From Burkholderiales bacterium C2 (GTDB lineage Bacteria; Pseudomonadota; Gammaproteobacteria; Burkholderiales; Burkholderiaceae_C): 64,000 nucleotides of DNA. The DNA is taken from NCBI GenBank assembly GCA_005503085.1, contig SCOI01000021.1:48421-112420 (forward strand), read 5' to 3'. The position numbers and the translations under genes were made by a program. The notes under the pieces were generated by a model. It saw only the letters and a list, made by a program, of their open reading frames with translations. It searched no databases and was not told where the DNA came from. Below, piece by piece: positions 37,789 to 47,646 of this stretch (position 1 is the stretch's first letter; every line of letters starts with the position of its first letter).

Positions 37789-39786
37789 TCAGCCGCGCAG
37801 CAACTTCTCCTCGGCCAGGGCCAGCGCCTCCGGCGTGCCCGACAGCACCAGCGTGTCGCCGCCGCCCAGCAGCAGGCTGTCCTGGGCTGCGACCACCGCG
37901 CCGCTCGCGCGCCGCAGCGAGACCACGCCGACGCCCACCGCATGCAGGGCCAGGGCCTCCAGCGGCTGCTTCGCAAAGGGGCTGGCCTGGGGCAGCGTGA
38001 CCGAGATCAGGCGCTCCTGCTGGCGATCCTCGGCGCTGTCGTCGTCGGCGCCGTGGAAATAGCCGCGCAGCAGGCCGTAGCGGGCATCGCGGGCGTCGCG
38101 GGTCAGCCGGATCACGCGCCGCATCGGCACGCCCACCAGCGCCAGCGCATGGCTGGCCAGCATCAGCGAGCCCTCGATCGCCTCGGGCACCACCTCGGTG
38201 GCGCCGGCGGCGCGCAGCTTCTCCAGATCGGTATCGTCGATGGTGCGCACGACCACCGGCACCTGGGCCGCATGCGAGCGCACCAGCTGCAAGATCTTCA
38301 GCGCCGAGGGCGTGTCGTGATAGGTGACGACCACGGCGCTGGCGCGCGCCAGGCCGGCGGCCATCAGGCTTTGCAGCCGTGCCGCGTCGCCGAACACCAC
38401 GCTCTGGCCGGCCGCCGCCGCCTGGCGCACCCGGTCCGGGTCCAGGTCCAGCGCCATATAGGGGATGTGCTCGCCCTCCAGCAGCCGGGCCAGGTTCTGG
38501 CCGCTGCGGCCGTAGCCGCAGATGATCACGTGGGCGTCGGCCTTGATCGCCTTCTTGGCGATGCTGGTCAGCTGCAGCGACTGCATCATCCAGTCGCTGC
38601 TGGACAGCTTCATCACGATGCGGTTGCTGTACATGATCAGAAAGGGCGTGGCCAGCATCGACAAGACCATGCTGGCCAGCACCGGGCTGACCCATTGCGG
38701 CGCGATCAGCTGGTGCTGGGCGCCCAGGGTCAAAAGCACAAAGCCGAACTCGCCGGCCTGGGCCAGATACAGGCCGGTGCGCAGCGACACGCCGGCCGGC
38801 GCCTTGAACAGCCGTGCCAACCCCGCCACCAGCACGAACTTGGCCAGGGTCGGCGCCAAGGTCAGCAGGAAAACCAGATGCCATTGCTCCAGCACCGGCC
38901 GCCAGTCCAGCTTCATGCCTATGGTGATGAAGAACAGGCCCAAGAGCACATCGTGGAAGGGCCGGATATCGGTCTCCACCTGATGCTTGTATTCGGTCTC
39001 GGCGATCAGCATGCCGGCGACAAAAGCGCCCAGCGCCAGCGACAAGCCGGCGTGCTCGGTCAGCCAGGCCAGGCCCAGGGTCACCAGCAGCAGGTTCAGC
39101 ATGAACAGCTCTTCGCTCTTGCGCCGCGCCACCAGGGTCAGCCACCAGCGCATCACCTTCTGCCCGCCGACCAGCAGGATGCCCAGCAGCACCGCCGCCT
39201 TCAAGGTGGCCCAGCCCAGCGAAACCGCCATCGCGCCGCCGCTGCTGTTCAGCGCCGGGATCATCACCAAGAGCGGCACCACGGCCAGATCCTGGAACAG
39301 CAGCACGCCCATCACGCGCTTGCCGTGCTCGCTCTCCAGCTCCAGCCGCTCGGCCATCAGCTTGACGACGATGGCCGTTGAGCTCATCGCCATCGCCGCG
39401 CCCAGCACCAGCGAGCCCTGCCAGCTCAGCTCCCACTCGCGGCCGAAATAGGCAAAGCCGGCTTGCAGCAGGTAGTGCCCGGCCACCGTGCCGACAACGG
39501 TCAGCAGCACCTGCAGCAGGCCCAGGCCGAACACCAGCGAGCGCATGCTGCGCAGCTTGGGCAGATTGAACTCCAGCCCGATCACGAACATCAGGAACAC
39601 CACGCCGAACTCGGCCAGGTAGCGGATGCTGGAGGTGTCGCCGGCCAGGGCCAGCGCGTTCGGCCCGATCAGCACCCCCACCGCCAGATAACCCAGCATC
39701 GGCGGCAGCTTCAGCGAGCGGCAGATCACGACACCCAGCACGGCGGCCACGAGATAGAGCAGGGCAAGGTCCAGCGAGGTGATCAT
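37789..39786 (-). CDS. Kef-type cation:proton antiporter with RCK domains
   Basis: 665 residues. An N-terminal CPA2 transport domain of about 12 membrane helices (LPPMLGYLAVGVLIGPNAL, LGAAMAMSSTAIVVKLMAE, LGAFVAGMLIAET) is followed by RCK_N with GYGRSGQNLA (about 423-432) and an RCK_C domain at the end. It resembles KefB/YbaL potassium efflux systems, which respond to nucleotides or glutathione adducts. No KefF/KefG ancillary protein is adjacent. Divergent from the ABC transporter across 132 bp. Confidence 0.92.
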   Translation of the reverse strand: MITSLDLALLYLVAAVLGVVICRSLKLPPMLGYLAVGVLIGPNALALAGDTSSIRYLAEFGVVFLMFVIGLEFNLPKLRSMRSLVFGLGLLQVLLTVVGTVAGHYLLQAGFAYFGREWELSWQGSLVLGAAMAMSSTAIVVKLMAERLELESEHGKRVMGVLLFQDLAVVPLLVMIPALNSSGGAMAVSLGWATLKAAVLLGILLVGGQKVMRWWLTLVARRKSEELFMLNLLLVTLGLAWLTEHAGLSLALGAFVAGMLIAETEYKHQVETDIRPFHDVLLGLFFITIGMKLDWRPVLEQWHLVFLLTLAPTLAKFVLVAGLARLFKAPAGVSLRTGLYLAQAGEFGFVLLTLGAQHQLIAPQWVSPVLASMVLSMLATPFLIMYSNRIVMKLSSSDWMMQSLQLTSIAKKAIKADAHVIICGYGRSGQNLARLLEGEHIPYMALDLDPDRVRQAAAAGQSVVFGDAARLQSLMAAGLARASAVVVTYHDTPSALKILQLVRSHAAQVPVVVRTIDDTDLEKLRAAGATEVVPEAIEGSLMLASHALALVGVPMRRVIRLTRDARDARYGLLRGYFHGADDDSAEDRQQERLISVTLPQASPFAKQPLEALALHAVGVGVVSLRRASGAVVAAQDSLLLGGGDTLVLSGTPEALALAEEKLLRG

Positions 39787-39918
39787 GGCTTCATGTTAAG
39801 CGGTGCCCGGGCGGCGCCGGCCGGTCTTCATGCAGTGTTCAGACGGCGCGTGCATATTCCGCCGTACAAGCATCCGCGCCAGTGTGCGCACGAGATGAGG
39901 CAGGGAGTGAAGACCAAG

Positions 39919-40875
39919 ATGAGCGTCACGGACGAGCCCTTGCTGCGCCTGGACGGCGCCAGCAAGACCTACCGGCGCGCGGGCCGCGAGATTGCGGCGC
40001 TGCGCGACTTTTCGCTGAGCCTGGCGGCCGGCGAGATCGTCGGCCTGCTGGGGCCCAACGGCTCGGGCAAGACCAGCTGCATCAAGCTGCTGACCGGCCT
40101 GTGCGGCGCCGACGGCGGCAGCCTCGGCTGGCGCGGCCGGGCCCTGGCCGCCGGCCGCCAGGGCCCGCATCTGCGTGAGTTCGGGGTTCTGCTGGAAGGG
40201 CGCGGCGCCGGCTACGAGCGCCTGTCGACCCTGGAGAACGCGCGCTACTTCTGCGCGCTGCGCGAGGCGCGCTTCGAGCGCGCGCATTTCGACGCGCTGG
40301 CCGCGCTGCTGGATATCCCCGATGTGCACTCGCCGCTGCGCCAGCTGTCCACCGGCAACAAGCTGCGCGCCGCCCTGCTGGGTGTGCTGATACACAAGCC
40401 GGCACTGGCCCTGCTGGACGAGCCGACCCTGGGCCTGGACCTGTTCGGCGTCGAGCGGCTCGAAGCCCTGGTGCGCCATGCGGCCGCCCAGGGCAGCGCC
40501 TTCCTGATCAGCTCGCACGATCTGCACTTCATCGAGCGCCTGTGCTCGCGCATCGTCTGCATCAAGCAGGGCGAGAAGGTGTTCGACGGCAGCAAGGCCG
40601 AGTTCCTGCGCCTGGAGCATGAATATGTGCTGCGCCTGCAGCCGTCCGACGCCGTGCTGCCGGCCCTGCCGCTGGACCTGGGCCCGCTGGCCTGGCAGGC
40701 GGCCGAGACGCCGGGCGTCTGGCAACTGCCGCTGCGCGACCAGGCCCAGGCCTGCGCGCTACTGGCCGCCCTGCTGCCCCAGCTGGCGGCCAGCCATGGG
40801 CTGGAGCTGCGCCGCATCGCGCTGCGCGACAAGTACCTGAGCCTGGTCGGTGCGGCGGAGGCCTCGTCATGCTGA
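39919..40875 (+). CDS. ABC transporter ATP-binding protein
   Basis: 318 residues. ABC domain (about 1-225) with Walker A GPNGSGKTS, signature LSTGNK (a variant of LSGGQ), Walker B ALALLDEPTLGLD and the switch His in LISSHD. An additional C-terminal domain of about 95 residues resembles those of type-2 exporter ATPases. Start chosen at MSVTDEP; an ATG 8 codons upstream is possible. It overlaps the permease gene by 7 bases. The unusual signature motif is worth noting; the substrate is unknown. Confidence 0.9.
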   Translation: MSVTDEPLLRLDGASKTYRRAGREIAALRDFSLSLAAGEIVGLLGPNGSGKTSCIKLLTGLCGADGGSLGWRGRALAAGRQGPHLREFGVLLEGRGAGYERLSTLENARYFCALREARFERAHFDALAALLDIPDVHSPLRQLSTGNKLRAALLGVLIHKPALALLDEPTLGLDLFGVERLEALVRHAAAQGSAFLISSHDLHFIERLCSRIVCIKQGEKVFDGSKAEFLRLEHEYVLRLQPSDAVLPALPLDLGPLAWQAAETPGVWQLPLRDQAQACALLAALLPQLAASHGLELRRIALRDKYLSLVGAAEASSC

Positions 40876-41636
40876 GCCGCTGGCCGCGCCATCTGGCCAA
40901 TGAATTGCGTCGAGCCTTCTATCTGCAGCGGCGCTACTGGTTCGAGGGCCTGCTGGGCCTGGGCCTGCTGCTGAGCCTGTTCGGCGGCCTGCTCTATGCC
41001 GTGCTGTCGGTCAGCGGCAGCGCGCTGGCCTCGGGCGAGGCCGATGGCTTGATCGTCGGCTTTGTGCTGTGGCTGTTCGCGGCCTCGGCCTTTGGCAGCG
41101 TCTGCCAGGATGTGCAGGAGGAGACCGAGCAGCGCAGCCTGGAGCAGCTCAGCCTGGGGCCGCTGCCGCTCTGGGCCTTGCTGAGCCTGCGCGCCCTGCT
41201 GAAGCTGCTGGGCGGGCTGCTGATGCTGGTGCTGACCCTGTGGCTGGCCGAATGGCTGGCGGGCGGCCGGCTGCAGATCAGCCACGGCCCGGTGCTGGCG
41301 GCGGCGCTGCTGGCGGTGCCGGCGCTGATCGGTGTCGGCTATGCGCTGGGCGGCCTGCTGCTGCTGGTCAAGAAGGCCGAGCTGTTGCTGGTGGTCTGCT
41401 ACCCGGCCGTGATCGGCCTGGTGGCCCTGCCCGCCTACCCGATCAATGCTCAGGCCCTGCTGCCCTATGCGCTGGGCGCGGCGGCGGCGCGCGCCTCGGC
41501 CGCCGGCGCCGCGCTGCCGGCCAGCGTGTTCGGCTGGATCGCGCTGAATTCGCTGGCCTATCTGCTGGCCGGTCTGCTGATCTACGGCGTGCTGGAGCGG
41601 CGGGCGCGTCGGCTGGGGGTGTTGGGGCATTTCTGA
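40869..41636 (+). CDS. ABC-2 type permease-like membrane protein
   Basis: 255 residues with about six hydrophobic helices (GLLGLGLLLSLFGGLLYAVL, LLKLLGGLLMLVLTLWLAEWL, SVFGWIALNSLAYLLAGLLIYG among them) and a QDVQEETEQRSLEQLSLGPLP cytoplasmic loop seen in ABC-2 permeases (coupling helix region). With the ATPase before it, it forms a simple exporter. Start overlaps the ATPase stop by 7 bases. Substrate unknown. Confidence 0.85.
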   Translation: MLSRWPRHLANELRRAFYLQRRYWFEGLLGLGLLLSLFGGLLYAVLSVSGSALASGEADGLIVGFVLWLFAASAFGSVCQDVQEETEQRSLEQLSLGPLPLWALLSLRALLKLLGGLLMLVLTLWLAEWLAGGRLQISHGPVLAAALLAVPALIGVGYALGGLLLLVKKAELLLVVCYPAVIGLVALPAYPINAQALLPYALGAAAARASAAGAALPASVFGWIALNSLAYLLAGLLIYGVLERRARRLGVLGHF

Positions 41637-41802
41637 GTGGGCATCCCGGCAACAACCTTGCCCAAACAAGGCATACGGCGCACACTTTTGATGTCTATGC
41701 GTTCGCCGCATGGCTGCATGTGCACTCGGCTTTGGAATCGCTGGCGTGGCGAGCCGGGTTCGCGATACCGTTCGCGCCACCGAAAAGTTACCGGAGCATT
41801 AC

Positions 41803-43074
41803 ATGCCCAATCTGTCCTTTGTCTCGCCCACGCGCAACAGTCCCTGGGGTACCTATCTGTCCCAGATCGACGCCGTTGAACCCTACCTGGGTCATCTGGC
41901 ACGCTGGGTCGAGACGCTGCGCCGACCCAAGCGCGCGCTGATCGTCGACATCCCCATCGAGCTGGACAATGGCACCATCGCCCACTTCGAGGGCTACCGC
42001 GTCCAGCACAGCCTGACCCGCGGCCCCGGCAAGGGCGGCGTGCGCTACCACCCCGACGTCACGCTGGAAGAGGTGATGGCGCTGTCGGCCTGGATGACGA
42101 TCAAGAACGCGGCGGTCAACCTGCCCTACGGCGGCGCCAAGGGCGGCATCCGTGTTGATCCCAAGCAGCTGTCGCTCAAAGAGCTGGAGAAGATGACGCG
42201 CCGTTACACCAGCGAGATCGGCATCATCATCGGCCCGCAGCAGGACATCCCGGCTCCCGACGTCAACACCAATGGCCAGATCATGGCCTGGATGATGGAC
42301 ACCTATTCGATGAACACCGGGGCCACCGCCACCGGCGTCGTCACCGGCAAGCCGATCCCGCTGGGCGGCTCGCTGGGCCGCGTGCAGGCCACCGGCCGCG
42401 GCGTGTTCGTGATCGGCCGCGAGGCGATGCGCCGCCTCAACATCCCGATGGACAACGCCCGCATCGCGGTGCAGGGCTTCGGCAATGTCGGCTCGATCGC
42501 CGCCAAGCTGTTCGCCGCCAACGGCGCCAAGATCGTCGCGGTGCAGGACCATACCGGCACCATCCTGAACGAGTCGGGCTTCGACATGACGAACCTGCTC
42601 GACCATGTGGCCAAGACCGGCGGCGTCGGCGGTTTTGCCGGCGGCGATGCGATTGCCAATGACGATTTCTGGAAGGTGCGCAGCGATGTGCTGATCCCGG
42701 CCGCACTGGAAGGCCAGATCACCGCTTCCCGCGCCGAAGGCCTGCAGACCCGGCTGGTGCTGGAAGGCGCCAACGGCCCGACCACGCCGGACGGCGACGC
42801 CGTGCTGGCCGACCGCGGCATCGTGGTTGTTCCTGACGTGATCGCCAACTCGGGCGGTGTGACCGTGTCCTACTTCGAGTGGGTGCAGGACTTCAGCAGC
42901 TTCTTCTGGACCGAGGACGAGATCAATGTCCGCCTGGACAAGATCATCACCGGTGCCTTCAAGCACATCTGGGAAACCTCCGAGCAGCACCGCATCCCGC
43001 TGCGCACGGCCGCCTTCGTCGTGGCCTGCACTCGGGTGCTGGAAGCCCGGGAAGAGCGCGGCCTGTACCCCTGA
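41803..43074 (+). CDS. gdhA: glutamate dehydrogenase
   Basis: 423 residues, the size of hexameric bacterial GDH. Substrate site: [38 protein letters not shown] with catalytic Lys residues. A Rossmann domain has [42 protein letters not shown] is typical. It interconverts glutamate and 2-oxoglutarate plus ammonia; coenzyme choice is not settled by eye. Start at MPNLSF with CCGGAG upstream. The 166-bp upstream gap holds its promoter; I see no confident hexamers. Confidence 0.95.
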   Translation: MPNLSFVSPTRNSPWGTYLSQIDAVEPYLGHLARWVETLRRPKRALIVDIPIELDNGTIAHFEGYRVQHSLTRGPGKGGVRYHPDVTLEEVMALSAWMTIKNAAVNLPYGGAKGGIRVDPKQLSLKELEKMTRRYTSEIGIIIGPQQDIPAPDVNTNGQIMAWMMDTYSMNTGATATGVVTGKPIPLGGSLGRVQATGRGVFVIGREAMRRLNIPMDNARIAVQGFGNVGSIAAKLFAANGAKIVAVQDHTGTILNESGFDMTNLLDHVAKTGGVGGFAGGDAIANDDFWKVRSDVLIPAALEGQITASRAEGLQTRLVLEGANGPTTPDGDAVLADRGIVVVPDVIANSGGVTVSYFEWVQDFSSFFWTEDEINVRLDKIITGAFKHIWETSEQHRIPLRTAAFVVACTRVLEAREERGLYP

Positions 43075-43102
43075 AGCTAGCGGCCCGACCGGGCCGCTAG
43101 CT
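43075..43102. terminator. perfect 12-bp hairpin shared by convergent genes
   Basis: AGCTAGCGGCCC-GACC-GGGCCGCTAGCT begins at the base after the gdhA stop and contains the stop codon of the HPP gene. No T run on either side, so it may act mainly as a roadblock or RNA stabiliser. Confidence 0.55.
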
Positions 43103-43612
43103 CCAGTAGCGCGGATAGCTGCCGCGCTGGCGCAGGTTGTTGACCAGCAAGGCCACCAGCACGATGGCCAGCGAGCCGGCCAGCACCGGCGTCAGCAGAA
43201 ATGTGGCGCCGGCCTGGCTGGCGAACACCACCAGCGGGTCGGCACCGGCCGGCGCATGCACGGTCCGGGTGATCTGCATCAGCGCCAGCGCCAGGCCCAC
43301 GGCAATGCCCGCCGCCCACCAGCTATCGCCCAGCACCAGCATGACCAGCAGCCCGACCAAGCTGGCCACCAGATGGCCGCCCACAATGCTGCGCGGCTGG
43401 GCCAGCGGGCTGTCGGGCAGGCCGAAGGCCAGCACGCAGCTGGCGCCGAACGGGGCCATCTGCCAGGGGTAGCCGCTGGCCTGGGTCAGCCAGCCGGTCA
43501 GCGCGATCGCCAGCATCGCGCCCAGTGCCGACCACAGGACGAAGGCCGGCGGCGGACTGGCCGGTGCACGCGAGGCCGGCAGTCGCTTAAGGCGCGCAAG
43601 AAACGAGGGCAT
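43097..43612 (-). CDS. HPP family membrane protein
   Basis: 171 residues with four hydrophobic helices and the family motif around MAPFGASCVLAFGLPDSPLAQPRSIVGGHLVASLVG. HPP proteins are integral membrane proteins; some cyanobacterial members transport nitrite, and for most the substrate is unknown. It is divergent from a TetR regulator with two operators in the 128-bp gap and is the likely target. The stop lies within the hairpin shared with gdhA. Confidence 0.9.
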   Translation of the reverse strand: MPSFLARLKRLPASRAPASPPPAFVLWSALGAMLAIALTGWLTQASGYPWQMAPFGASCVLAFGLPDSPLAQPRSIVGGHLVASLVGLLVMLVLGDSWWAAGIAVGLALALMQITRTVHAPAGADPLVVFASQAGATFLLTPVLAGSLAIVLVALLVNNLRQRGSYPRYWS

Positions 43613-43644
43613 GGCTTGGCTCCGGTGGCATCAATGACCGCAAT

Positions 43645-43682
43645 GGTAAACAGATCGGTATACCTAAGTCAACCGATCGGTT
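43645..43682. promoter_or_regulatory. tandem TetR operators
   Basis: GGTAAACAGATCGGTATACC (43645-43664, imperfect palindrome) and AACCGATCGGTT (43671-43682, perfect) are centred 22 bp apart in the HPP/TetR gap. Both share the GATCGGT core usual for TetR sites. Two sites two helical turns apart suggest cooperative binding of two dimers. Confidence 0.6.
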
Positions 43683-43740
43683 TACTTGCGACCCCGTCGG
43701 GCCGATACTGGCACTCTTGCCAACCAGGAGTCAGACACGC

Positions 43741-44292
43741 ATGAGCAAGGCCGAGCATCTGGTCCAGCGAGCGATGCAGCTGTTCTACCGCCAGGGGTTT
43801 CATGCCACCGGCGTTGACCAACTGAGCCGCGAGGGCGAGCTGACGAAGAAGACGCTGTACCGCTATTTCCCGACCAAGGAGGCCCTGGTGCATGCCGCGC
43901 TGCGGGCCCGCCACGAGCTGCTGCTGGCCCGGATACGCGCCCATGTCGAGCGCCGGCCGACGCAGCAGCGGCCGCTGGCCTATATCGACTTTGTCTGCTG
44001 CTGGAGCCGCGAGCCCGATTTCTGCGGCTGCGCCTTCATCAATGCCGCCGCCGAGTATGCGGATGCGGCCGATCCGGCCCATGTGATCGCGGCCGAGCAC
44101 AAGAAGAGCCTGCGCGACTATCTGCAGCGCCTGTGTGAGGAGGCCGGGCTGGCCGCGCCGGCCCGGGCGGCCGCCACGCTGTTCCTGATCGGCGAAGGTC
44201 TGACGGTGGCCGCCCAGGTGGCGGGCGCCGATGCGGCGCTGGCGGACCAGGCGATGGCACTGGCGGCCGCAGCGCTGGCGCAGCCGGCCTAG
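43741..44292 (+). CDS. TetR-family transcriptional regulator
   Basis: 183 residues. N-terminal helix-turn-helix AMQLFYRQGFHATGVDQLSREGELTKKTLYRYFPTKEALV fits TetR closely. The ligand domain contains a CGCAFINAAAEY segment with Cys residues, as in regulators responding to electrophiles, but the ligand is not determinable. It is expected to repress itself and the divergent HPP gene through the operators at 43645-43682. Start at MSKAEH with GGAG upstream. Confidence 0.9.
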   Translation: MSKAEHLVQRAMQLFYRQGFHATGVDQLSREGELTKKTLYRYFPTKEALVHAALRARHELLLARIRAHVERRPTQQRPLAYIDFVCCWSREPDFCGCAFINAAAEYADAADPAHVIAAEHKKSLRDYLQRLCEEAGLAAPARAAATLFLIGEGLTVAAQVAGADAALADQAMALAAAALAQPA

Positions 44293-44666
44293 GCCAGATC
44301 CACCCGCTGCGGCCGCCGAGCCCAGCTGTCCGGCAGGTCCTGCAAGACCTGCCGGGCATCCAGCGAGCGGATCGGCACCGCCAGATCGACCGGGATGCGC
44401 TGGCGCGCCTGCAAAGCCATATAGCGCAGCGCGCTGACCCGCAGAAAAGACGCGAAGTTGCCGACCGCGCCGCGCGCCTGCACCAGCTCGTCGTAGAGCT
44501 TCTCGATCAGCTGGGTCACGCCCATGCCGTCGCGCGCGCCGATCTCCTCCAGCACCTCCCAGTGCAGGTTCTCGAGACGGATGCTGGTGACCACGCCGTG
44601 CAGGCGCAGCGAGCGGGTGCGCGACTCATAGGACTCGGGGTTGGCGCTGATGAAGACTTCGCACAT
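44289..44666 (-). CDS. ribbon-helix-helix domain protein
   Basis: 125 residues. SLRLHGVVTSIRLENLHWEVLEEIGARDGMGVTQLIEKLYDEL (about 20-62) matches the RHH_4 type, a ribbon-helix-helix fold, fused to a C-terminal segment with LRVSALRYMALQ. Proteins of this type may bind DNA or act as adaptors. Start at MCEVFI with GGAG upstream. It lies 31 bp downstream of the DJ-1/PfpI gene, probably cotranscribed. It overlaps the convergent tetR stop by 4 bases. Confidence 0.82.
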   Translation of the reverse strand: MCEVFISANPESYESRTRSLRLHGVVTSIRLENLHWEVLEEIGARDGMGVTQLIEKLYDELVQARGAVGNFASFLRVSALRYMALQARQRIPVDLAVPIRSLDARQVLQDLPDSWARRPQRVDLA

Positions 44667-44697
44667 GGTCGGCTCCTGAGGCGCAGACGATTTTGCG

Positions 44698-45279
44698 TCA
44701 AAGCTCGATGCGCGTGCCCAGCACCGCCAGGAATTGCGCGATCCAGGCCGGGTGCGCGGGCCAGGCCGGCGCGGTGACCAGGCGGCCGTCGGTGACGGCC
44801 TGGTCGACCGGGATCTGGGCATAGCTGGCGCCGGCCAGCTCGACCTCGGGTGCGCAGGCCGGATAGGCCGAGACTTTTCTGCCGCGTATCACGCCGGCGG
44901 CGGCCAGCAGCTGGGCGCCATGGCAGATCGCCGCGATCGGCTTGTCGGCGCGGGCGAAGTGCTGGACCAGCGCGACCACGCCGGGCACGGTGCGCAGGTA
45001 CTCGGGGGCGCGGCCGCCCGGGATCACCAGGCCGTCATAGTCCTCGGGCCGGACATCGGCAAAGGTGGCGTTGAGCGTGAAGCGGTGGCCGGGCTTCTCG
45101 GAATAGGTCTGGGCGCCCTCGAAATCGTGAATGGCCGTCAGCACATGGTCGCCGGCCACCTTGCCGGGGCAGACCGCATCGACCCGGTGGCCCACGGCCA
45201 GCAGGGCCTGGAAGGGCACCATGATCTCGTAGTCCTCGACATAGTCGCCGGCCAGCAGCAGCAGTTTCTTCGCGCTCAT
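44698..45279 (-). CDS. DJ-1/PfpI family protein
   Basis: 193 residues. The nucleophile elbow [10 protein letters not shown] supplies the Cys-His pair, with [14 protein letters not shown] preceding it as in PfpI/DJ-1 proteins (class I glutamine amidotransferase-like fold). Family roles include stress protection, protease and glyoxalase or deglycase activity; which applies is unknown. Start at MSAKKL with GGAGAC upstream. It shares a strand with the RHH gene and diverges from kdsD across 116 bp. Confidence 0.9.
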   Translation of the reverse strand: MSAKKLLLLAGDYVEDYEIMVPFQALLAVGHRVDAVCPGKVAGDHVLTAIHDFEGAQTYSEKPGHRFTLNATFADVRPEDYDGLVIPGGRAPEYLRTVPGVVALVQHFARADKPIAAICHGAQLLAAAGVIRGRKVSAYPACAPEVELAGASYAQIPVDQAVTDGRLVTAPAWPAHPAWIAQFLAVLGTRIEL

Positions 45280-45395
45280 CGACAGTCTCCTGTTTGGCGA
45301 CGGCGGATGCCGTCGCGACGATTGTGGAAACGCGCGCCCTGCGATGGGTAATAGCCGGCCACTACAGCGCCCGGCGCCGCCGCTACACTGGCCGG

Positions 45396-46385
45396 ATGAC
45401 GCATTCCCCGCCATTTGACGCCGCGCGCGCCCTGGCCATGGCCCGGCAGACGCTGCAGATCGAGGCCGCCGCGCTGACCGGCCTGCTGCCCCGTCTGGGC
45501 CCCTCGTTCTCGGCCGCCGTGCGGGCCGTGATGGACTGCTCCGGCCGGGTCGCGGTGATGGGCATGGGCAAGAGCGGCCATGTCGGCCGCAAGATCGCCG
45601 CGACGCTGTCCTCGACCGGCACACCGGCGCTGTTCGTCCACCCGGCCGAGGCCAGCCATGGCGATCTGGGCATGGTCACGACCAAGGACGTGGTGCTGGC
45701 CCTGTCCAACTCGGGCGAGAGCGACGAGCTCAACGCCATCCTGCCGGTGCTCAAGCGCCTGGGCGTCGTCATCATCGCGATGACCGGTGGCGCCACATCC
45801 AGCTTGGCACGGCACGCCGACTTCGTGCTCGACAGCAAGGTCGACCAGGAGGCCTGCCCGCTGAACCTGGCGCCCACCGCCAGCACCACCGCCCAGATGG
45901 CGCTGGGCGACGCGCTGGCCGTGGCCCTGCTGGACGCGCGCGGCTTCAAGGAAGAAGACTTCGCCCGCTCCCACCCGGGCGGTGCGCTGGGCCGCAAGCT
46001 GCTGACCCATGTGCACGACCTGATGCGCAGCGGCGAGGCACTGCCGACCGTGGCACCCGAGGCCAGCTTCAGCGAGATGATGCGCACGATGTCGGCCAAG
46101 GGCCTGGGCGCGGCTGTCGTCGTCGATGCCGACCGCCAGGTGCTGGGCATCTTCACCGACGGCGATCTGCGCCGCCTGATCGAGCGTGGCGAAGACCTGC
46201 GCGCGCTGAAGGCCGGCGAGGTGGCCTCCAAGCACCCGCGCACGGTCTCGGCCGACGCGCTGGCGGTCGATGCCGCCGACCTGATGGAGCGCGCGCGCAT
46301 CACGCTGGTGCTGGCGGTCGACGCCCAGCAGCGCCTGGTCGGCGCGATCAGCATCAACGACCTGATGCAGGCGAAGGTGATCTGA
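45396..46385 (+). CDS. kdsD: arabinose-5-phosphate isomerase KdsD
   Basis: 329 residues. The SIS domain ([51 protein letters not shown]) is followed by two CBS domains (from about 210, with [15 protein letters not shown] and [15 protein letters not shown]). It converts ribulose-5-phosphate to arabinose-5-phosphate, the first step to Kdo for lipopolysaccharide. Its stop overlaps the kdsC start by one base. Confidence 0.96.
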   Translation: MTHSPPFDAARALAMARQTLQIEAAALTGLLPRLGPSFSAAVRAVMDCSGRVAVMGMGKSGHVGRKIAATLSSTGTPALFVHPAEASHGDLGMVTTKDVVLALSNSGESDELNAILPVLKRLGVVIIAMTGGATSSLARHADFVLDSKVDQEACPLNLAPTASTTAQMALGDALAVALLDARGFKEEDFARSHPGGALGRKLLTHVHDLMRSGEALPTVAPEASFSEMMRTMSAKGLGAAVVVDADRQVLGIFTDGDLRRLIERGEDLRALKAGEVASKHPRTVSADALAVDAADLMERARITLVLAVDAQQRLVGAISINDLMQAKVI

Positions 46386-46963
46386 TGCGGGCCAGCTTGC
46401 AATTTCCCCCCGAACTGCTGCTCAAGGCCCAGGGGCCGGGTCTTGCCATCAAGGCCGCGATCTTCGATGTCGATGGCGTGCTGACCGACGGCCGCATCTA
46501 TATCGGCGAGCTGGGCGAGAGCTTCAAGGCCTTCTCGACGCTGGACGGCCACGGCCTGAAGCTGCTGGACCAGGGCGGCATCATCCCCATCATCATCACC
46601 GGCCGCGATTCGCCGGCGGTGCGCCGCCGCGTCGCCGACCTGGGACTCCGGCATGCCGTCTACGGCGCCAAGAACAAGCTGGCCGTGGCCCAGCCGCTGC
46701 TGGACCAGTTGGGCCTGGACTGGCCCGAGGTCGCCGCGATGGGCGATGACTGGCCCGATCTGCCCCTGATGACGCGCGCCGGCTTTGCCTGCGCACCGGC
46801 CCAGGCCCATGCCGAGGTCCGGGCCGTGGCCCACCACATCACCGCCGCGCCCGGCGGCCATGGCGCGGCGCGCGAATGCTGCGATCTGCTGCTGATGGCG
46901 GCCGGCCGCTACCAGGCCCTGCTGAGCAGCCATCTCGAGACCCTGGACGGGGGCCATCCCTGA
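46385..46963 (+). CDS. kdsC: 3-deoxy-manno-octulosonate-8-phosphatase KdsC
   Basis: 192 residues. HAD phosphatase motifs: IFDVDGVLTDG (two catalytic Asp), IITGRDS, and MGDDWPDLPLM. The size and lack of a cap domain match KdsC, which removes phosphate from Kdo-8-phosphate. Coupled by one-base overlaps to kdsD before and lptC after. Confidence 0.95.
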   Translation: MRASLQFPPELLLKAQGPGLAIKAAIFDVDGVLTDGRIYIGELGESFKAFSTLDGHGLKLLDQGGIIPIIITGRDSPAVRRRVADLGLRHAVYGAKNKLAVAQPLLDQLGLDWPEVAAMGDDWPDLPLMTRAGFACAPAQAHAEVRAVAHHITAAPGGHGAARECCDLLLMAAGRYQALLSSHLETLDGGHP

Positions 46964-47646
46964 TGGTGACCCTGGCCCCGCCGCCGGCTCCGAGCCGGCG
47001 CCGCCTGCCGCAGAGCTGGCTGTGGCGGCTGCAGTCGCTGGCCTCGGCCTATCTGCCGCTGCTCTTGATGGCTTTTCTGGCCGCCGGCACCTGGTGGCTG
47101 GTCAAGAACACGCCGCTGCTGGACGGGCCGATGGAGCCGGTGCCGCCGCGCCATGTGCCCGACTACCGAATGCAGGGCTTCGAGCTGCAGCGCTTCGATG
47201 CCGCTGGCGCGCTGCGCTTTCGGGTCGAGGGCAGCGAGATGCGCCACTATCCCGATACCGACACGCTGGAGATCGACGGCGTGCGCCTGCGCGCCTTCGC
47301 GGCCGACGGTGCGATGCTGCTGGCCACCGCGCGGCGTGCCGTCGGCAATGGTGACGGCAGCGAGATGCAGCTGCTGGGCGATGTCACGGTGCAGCGCTTC
47401 GAGCCGCTGCGCGAGGGCGGGCTGTCCCAGCGGCCGGCACTGGAGGTGCGCGGCGAGTTCCTGCATGCCTTGCTGAGCAGCGAGAAGCTGCGCTCGCATC
47501 TGCCGGTGCTGCTGCGCTATGCCGGCGGCGAGGTGCGCGCGGCCTCGTTCGAGTACGACCATCTGAGCGGCAAGCTGGGCTTTGGCGGCCGCAGCAGCGC
47601 CCGTTTCGATCCGCCCGGCGCGCGCAAGCCCGTCGCAACACCATGA
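46963..47646 (+). CDS. lptC: LPS export protein LptC
   Basis: 227 residues. One membrane helix near the N-terminus (about 25-47, YLPLLLMAFLAAGTWWLV) is followed by a periplasmic beta-jellyroll: PDYRMQGFELQRFDAAGALRFRVEGSEMRHYPDTDTLEI, then repeated strands. LptC bridges LptB2FG to LptA in the LPS transport chain. The expected next genes, lptA and lptB, are not here; an SDR gene overlaps its stop by 4 bases. Confidence 0.93.
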   Translation: MVTLAPPPAPSRRRLPQSWLWRLQSLASAYLPLLLMAFLAAGTWWLVKNTPLLDGPMEPVPPRHVPDYRMQGFELQRFDAAGALRFRVEGSEMRHYPDTDTLEIDGVRLRAFAADGAMLLATARRAVGNGDGSEMQLLGDVTVQRFEPLREGGLSQRPALEVRGEFLHALLSSEKLRSHLPVLLRYAGGEVRAASFEYDHLSGKLGFGGRSSARFDPPGARKPVATP

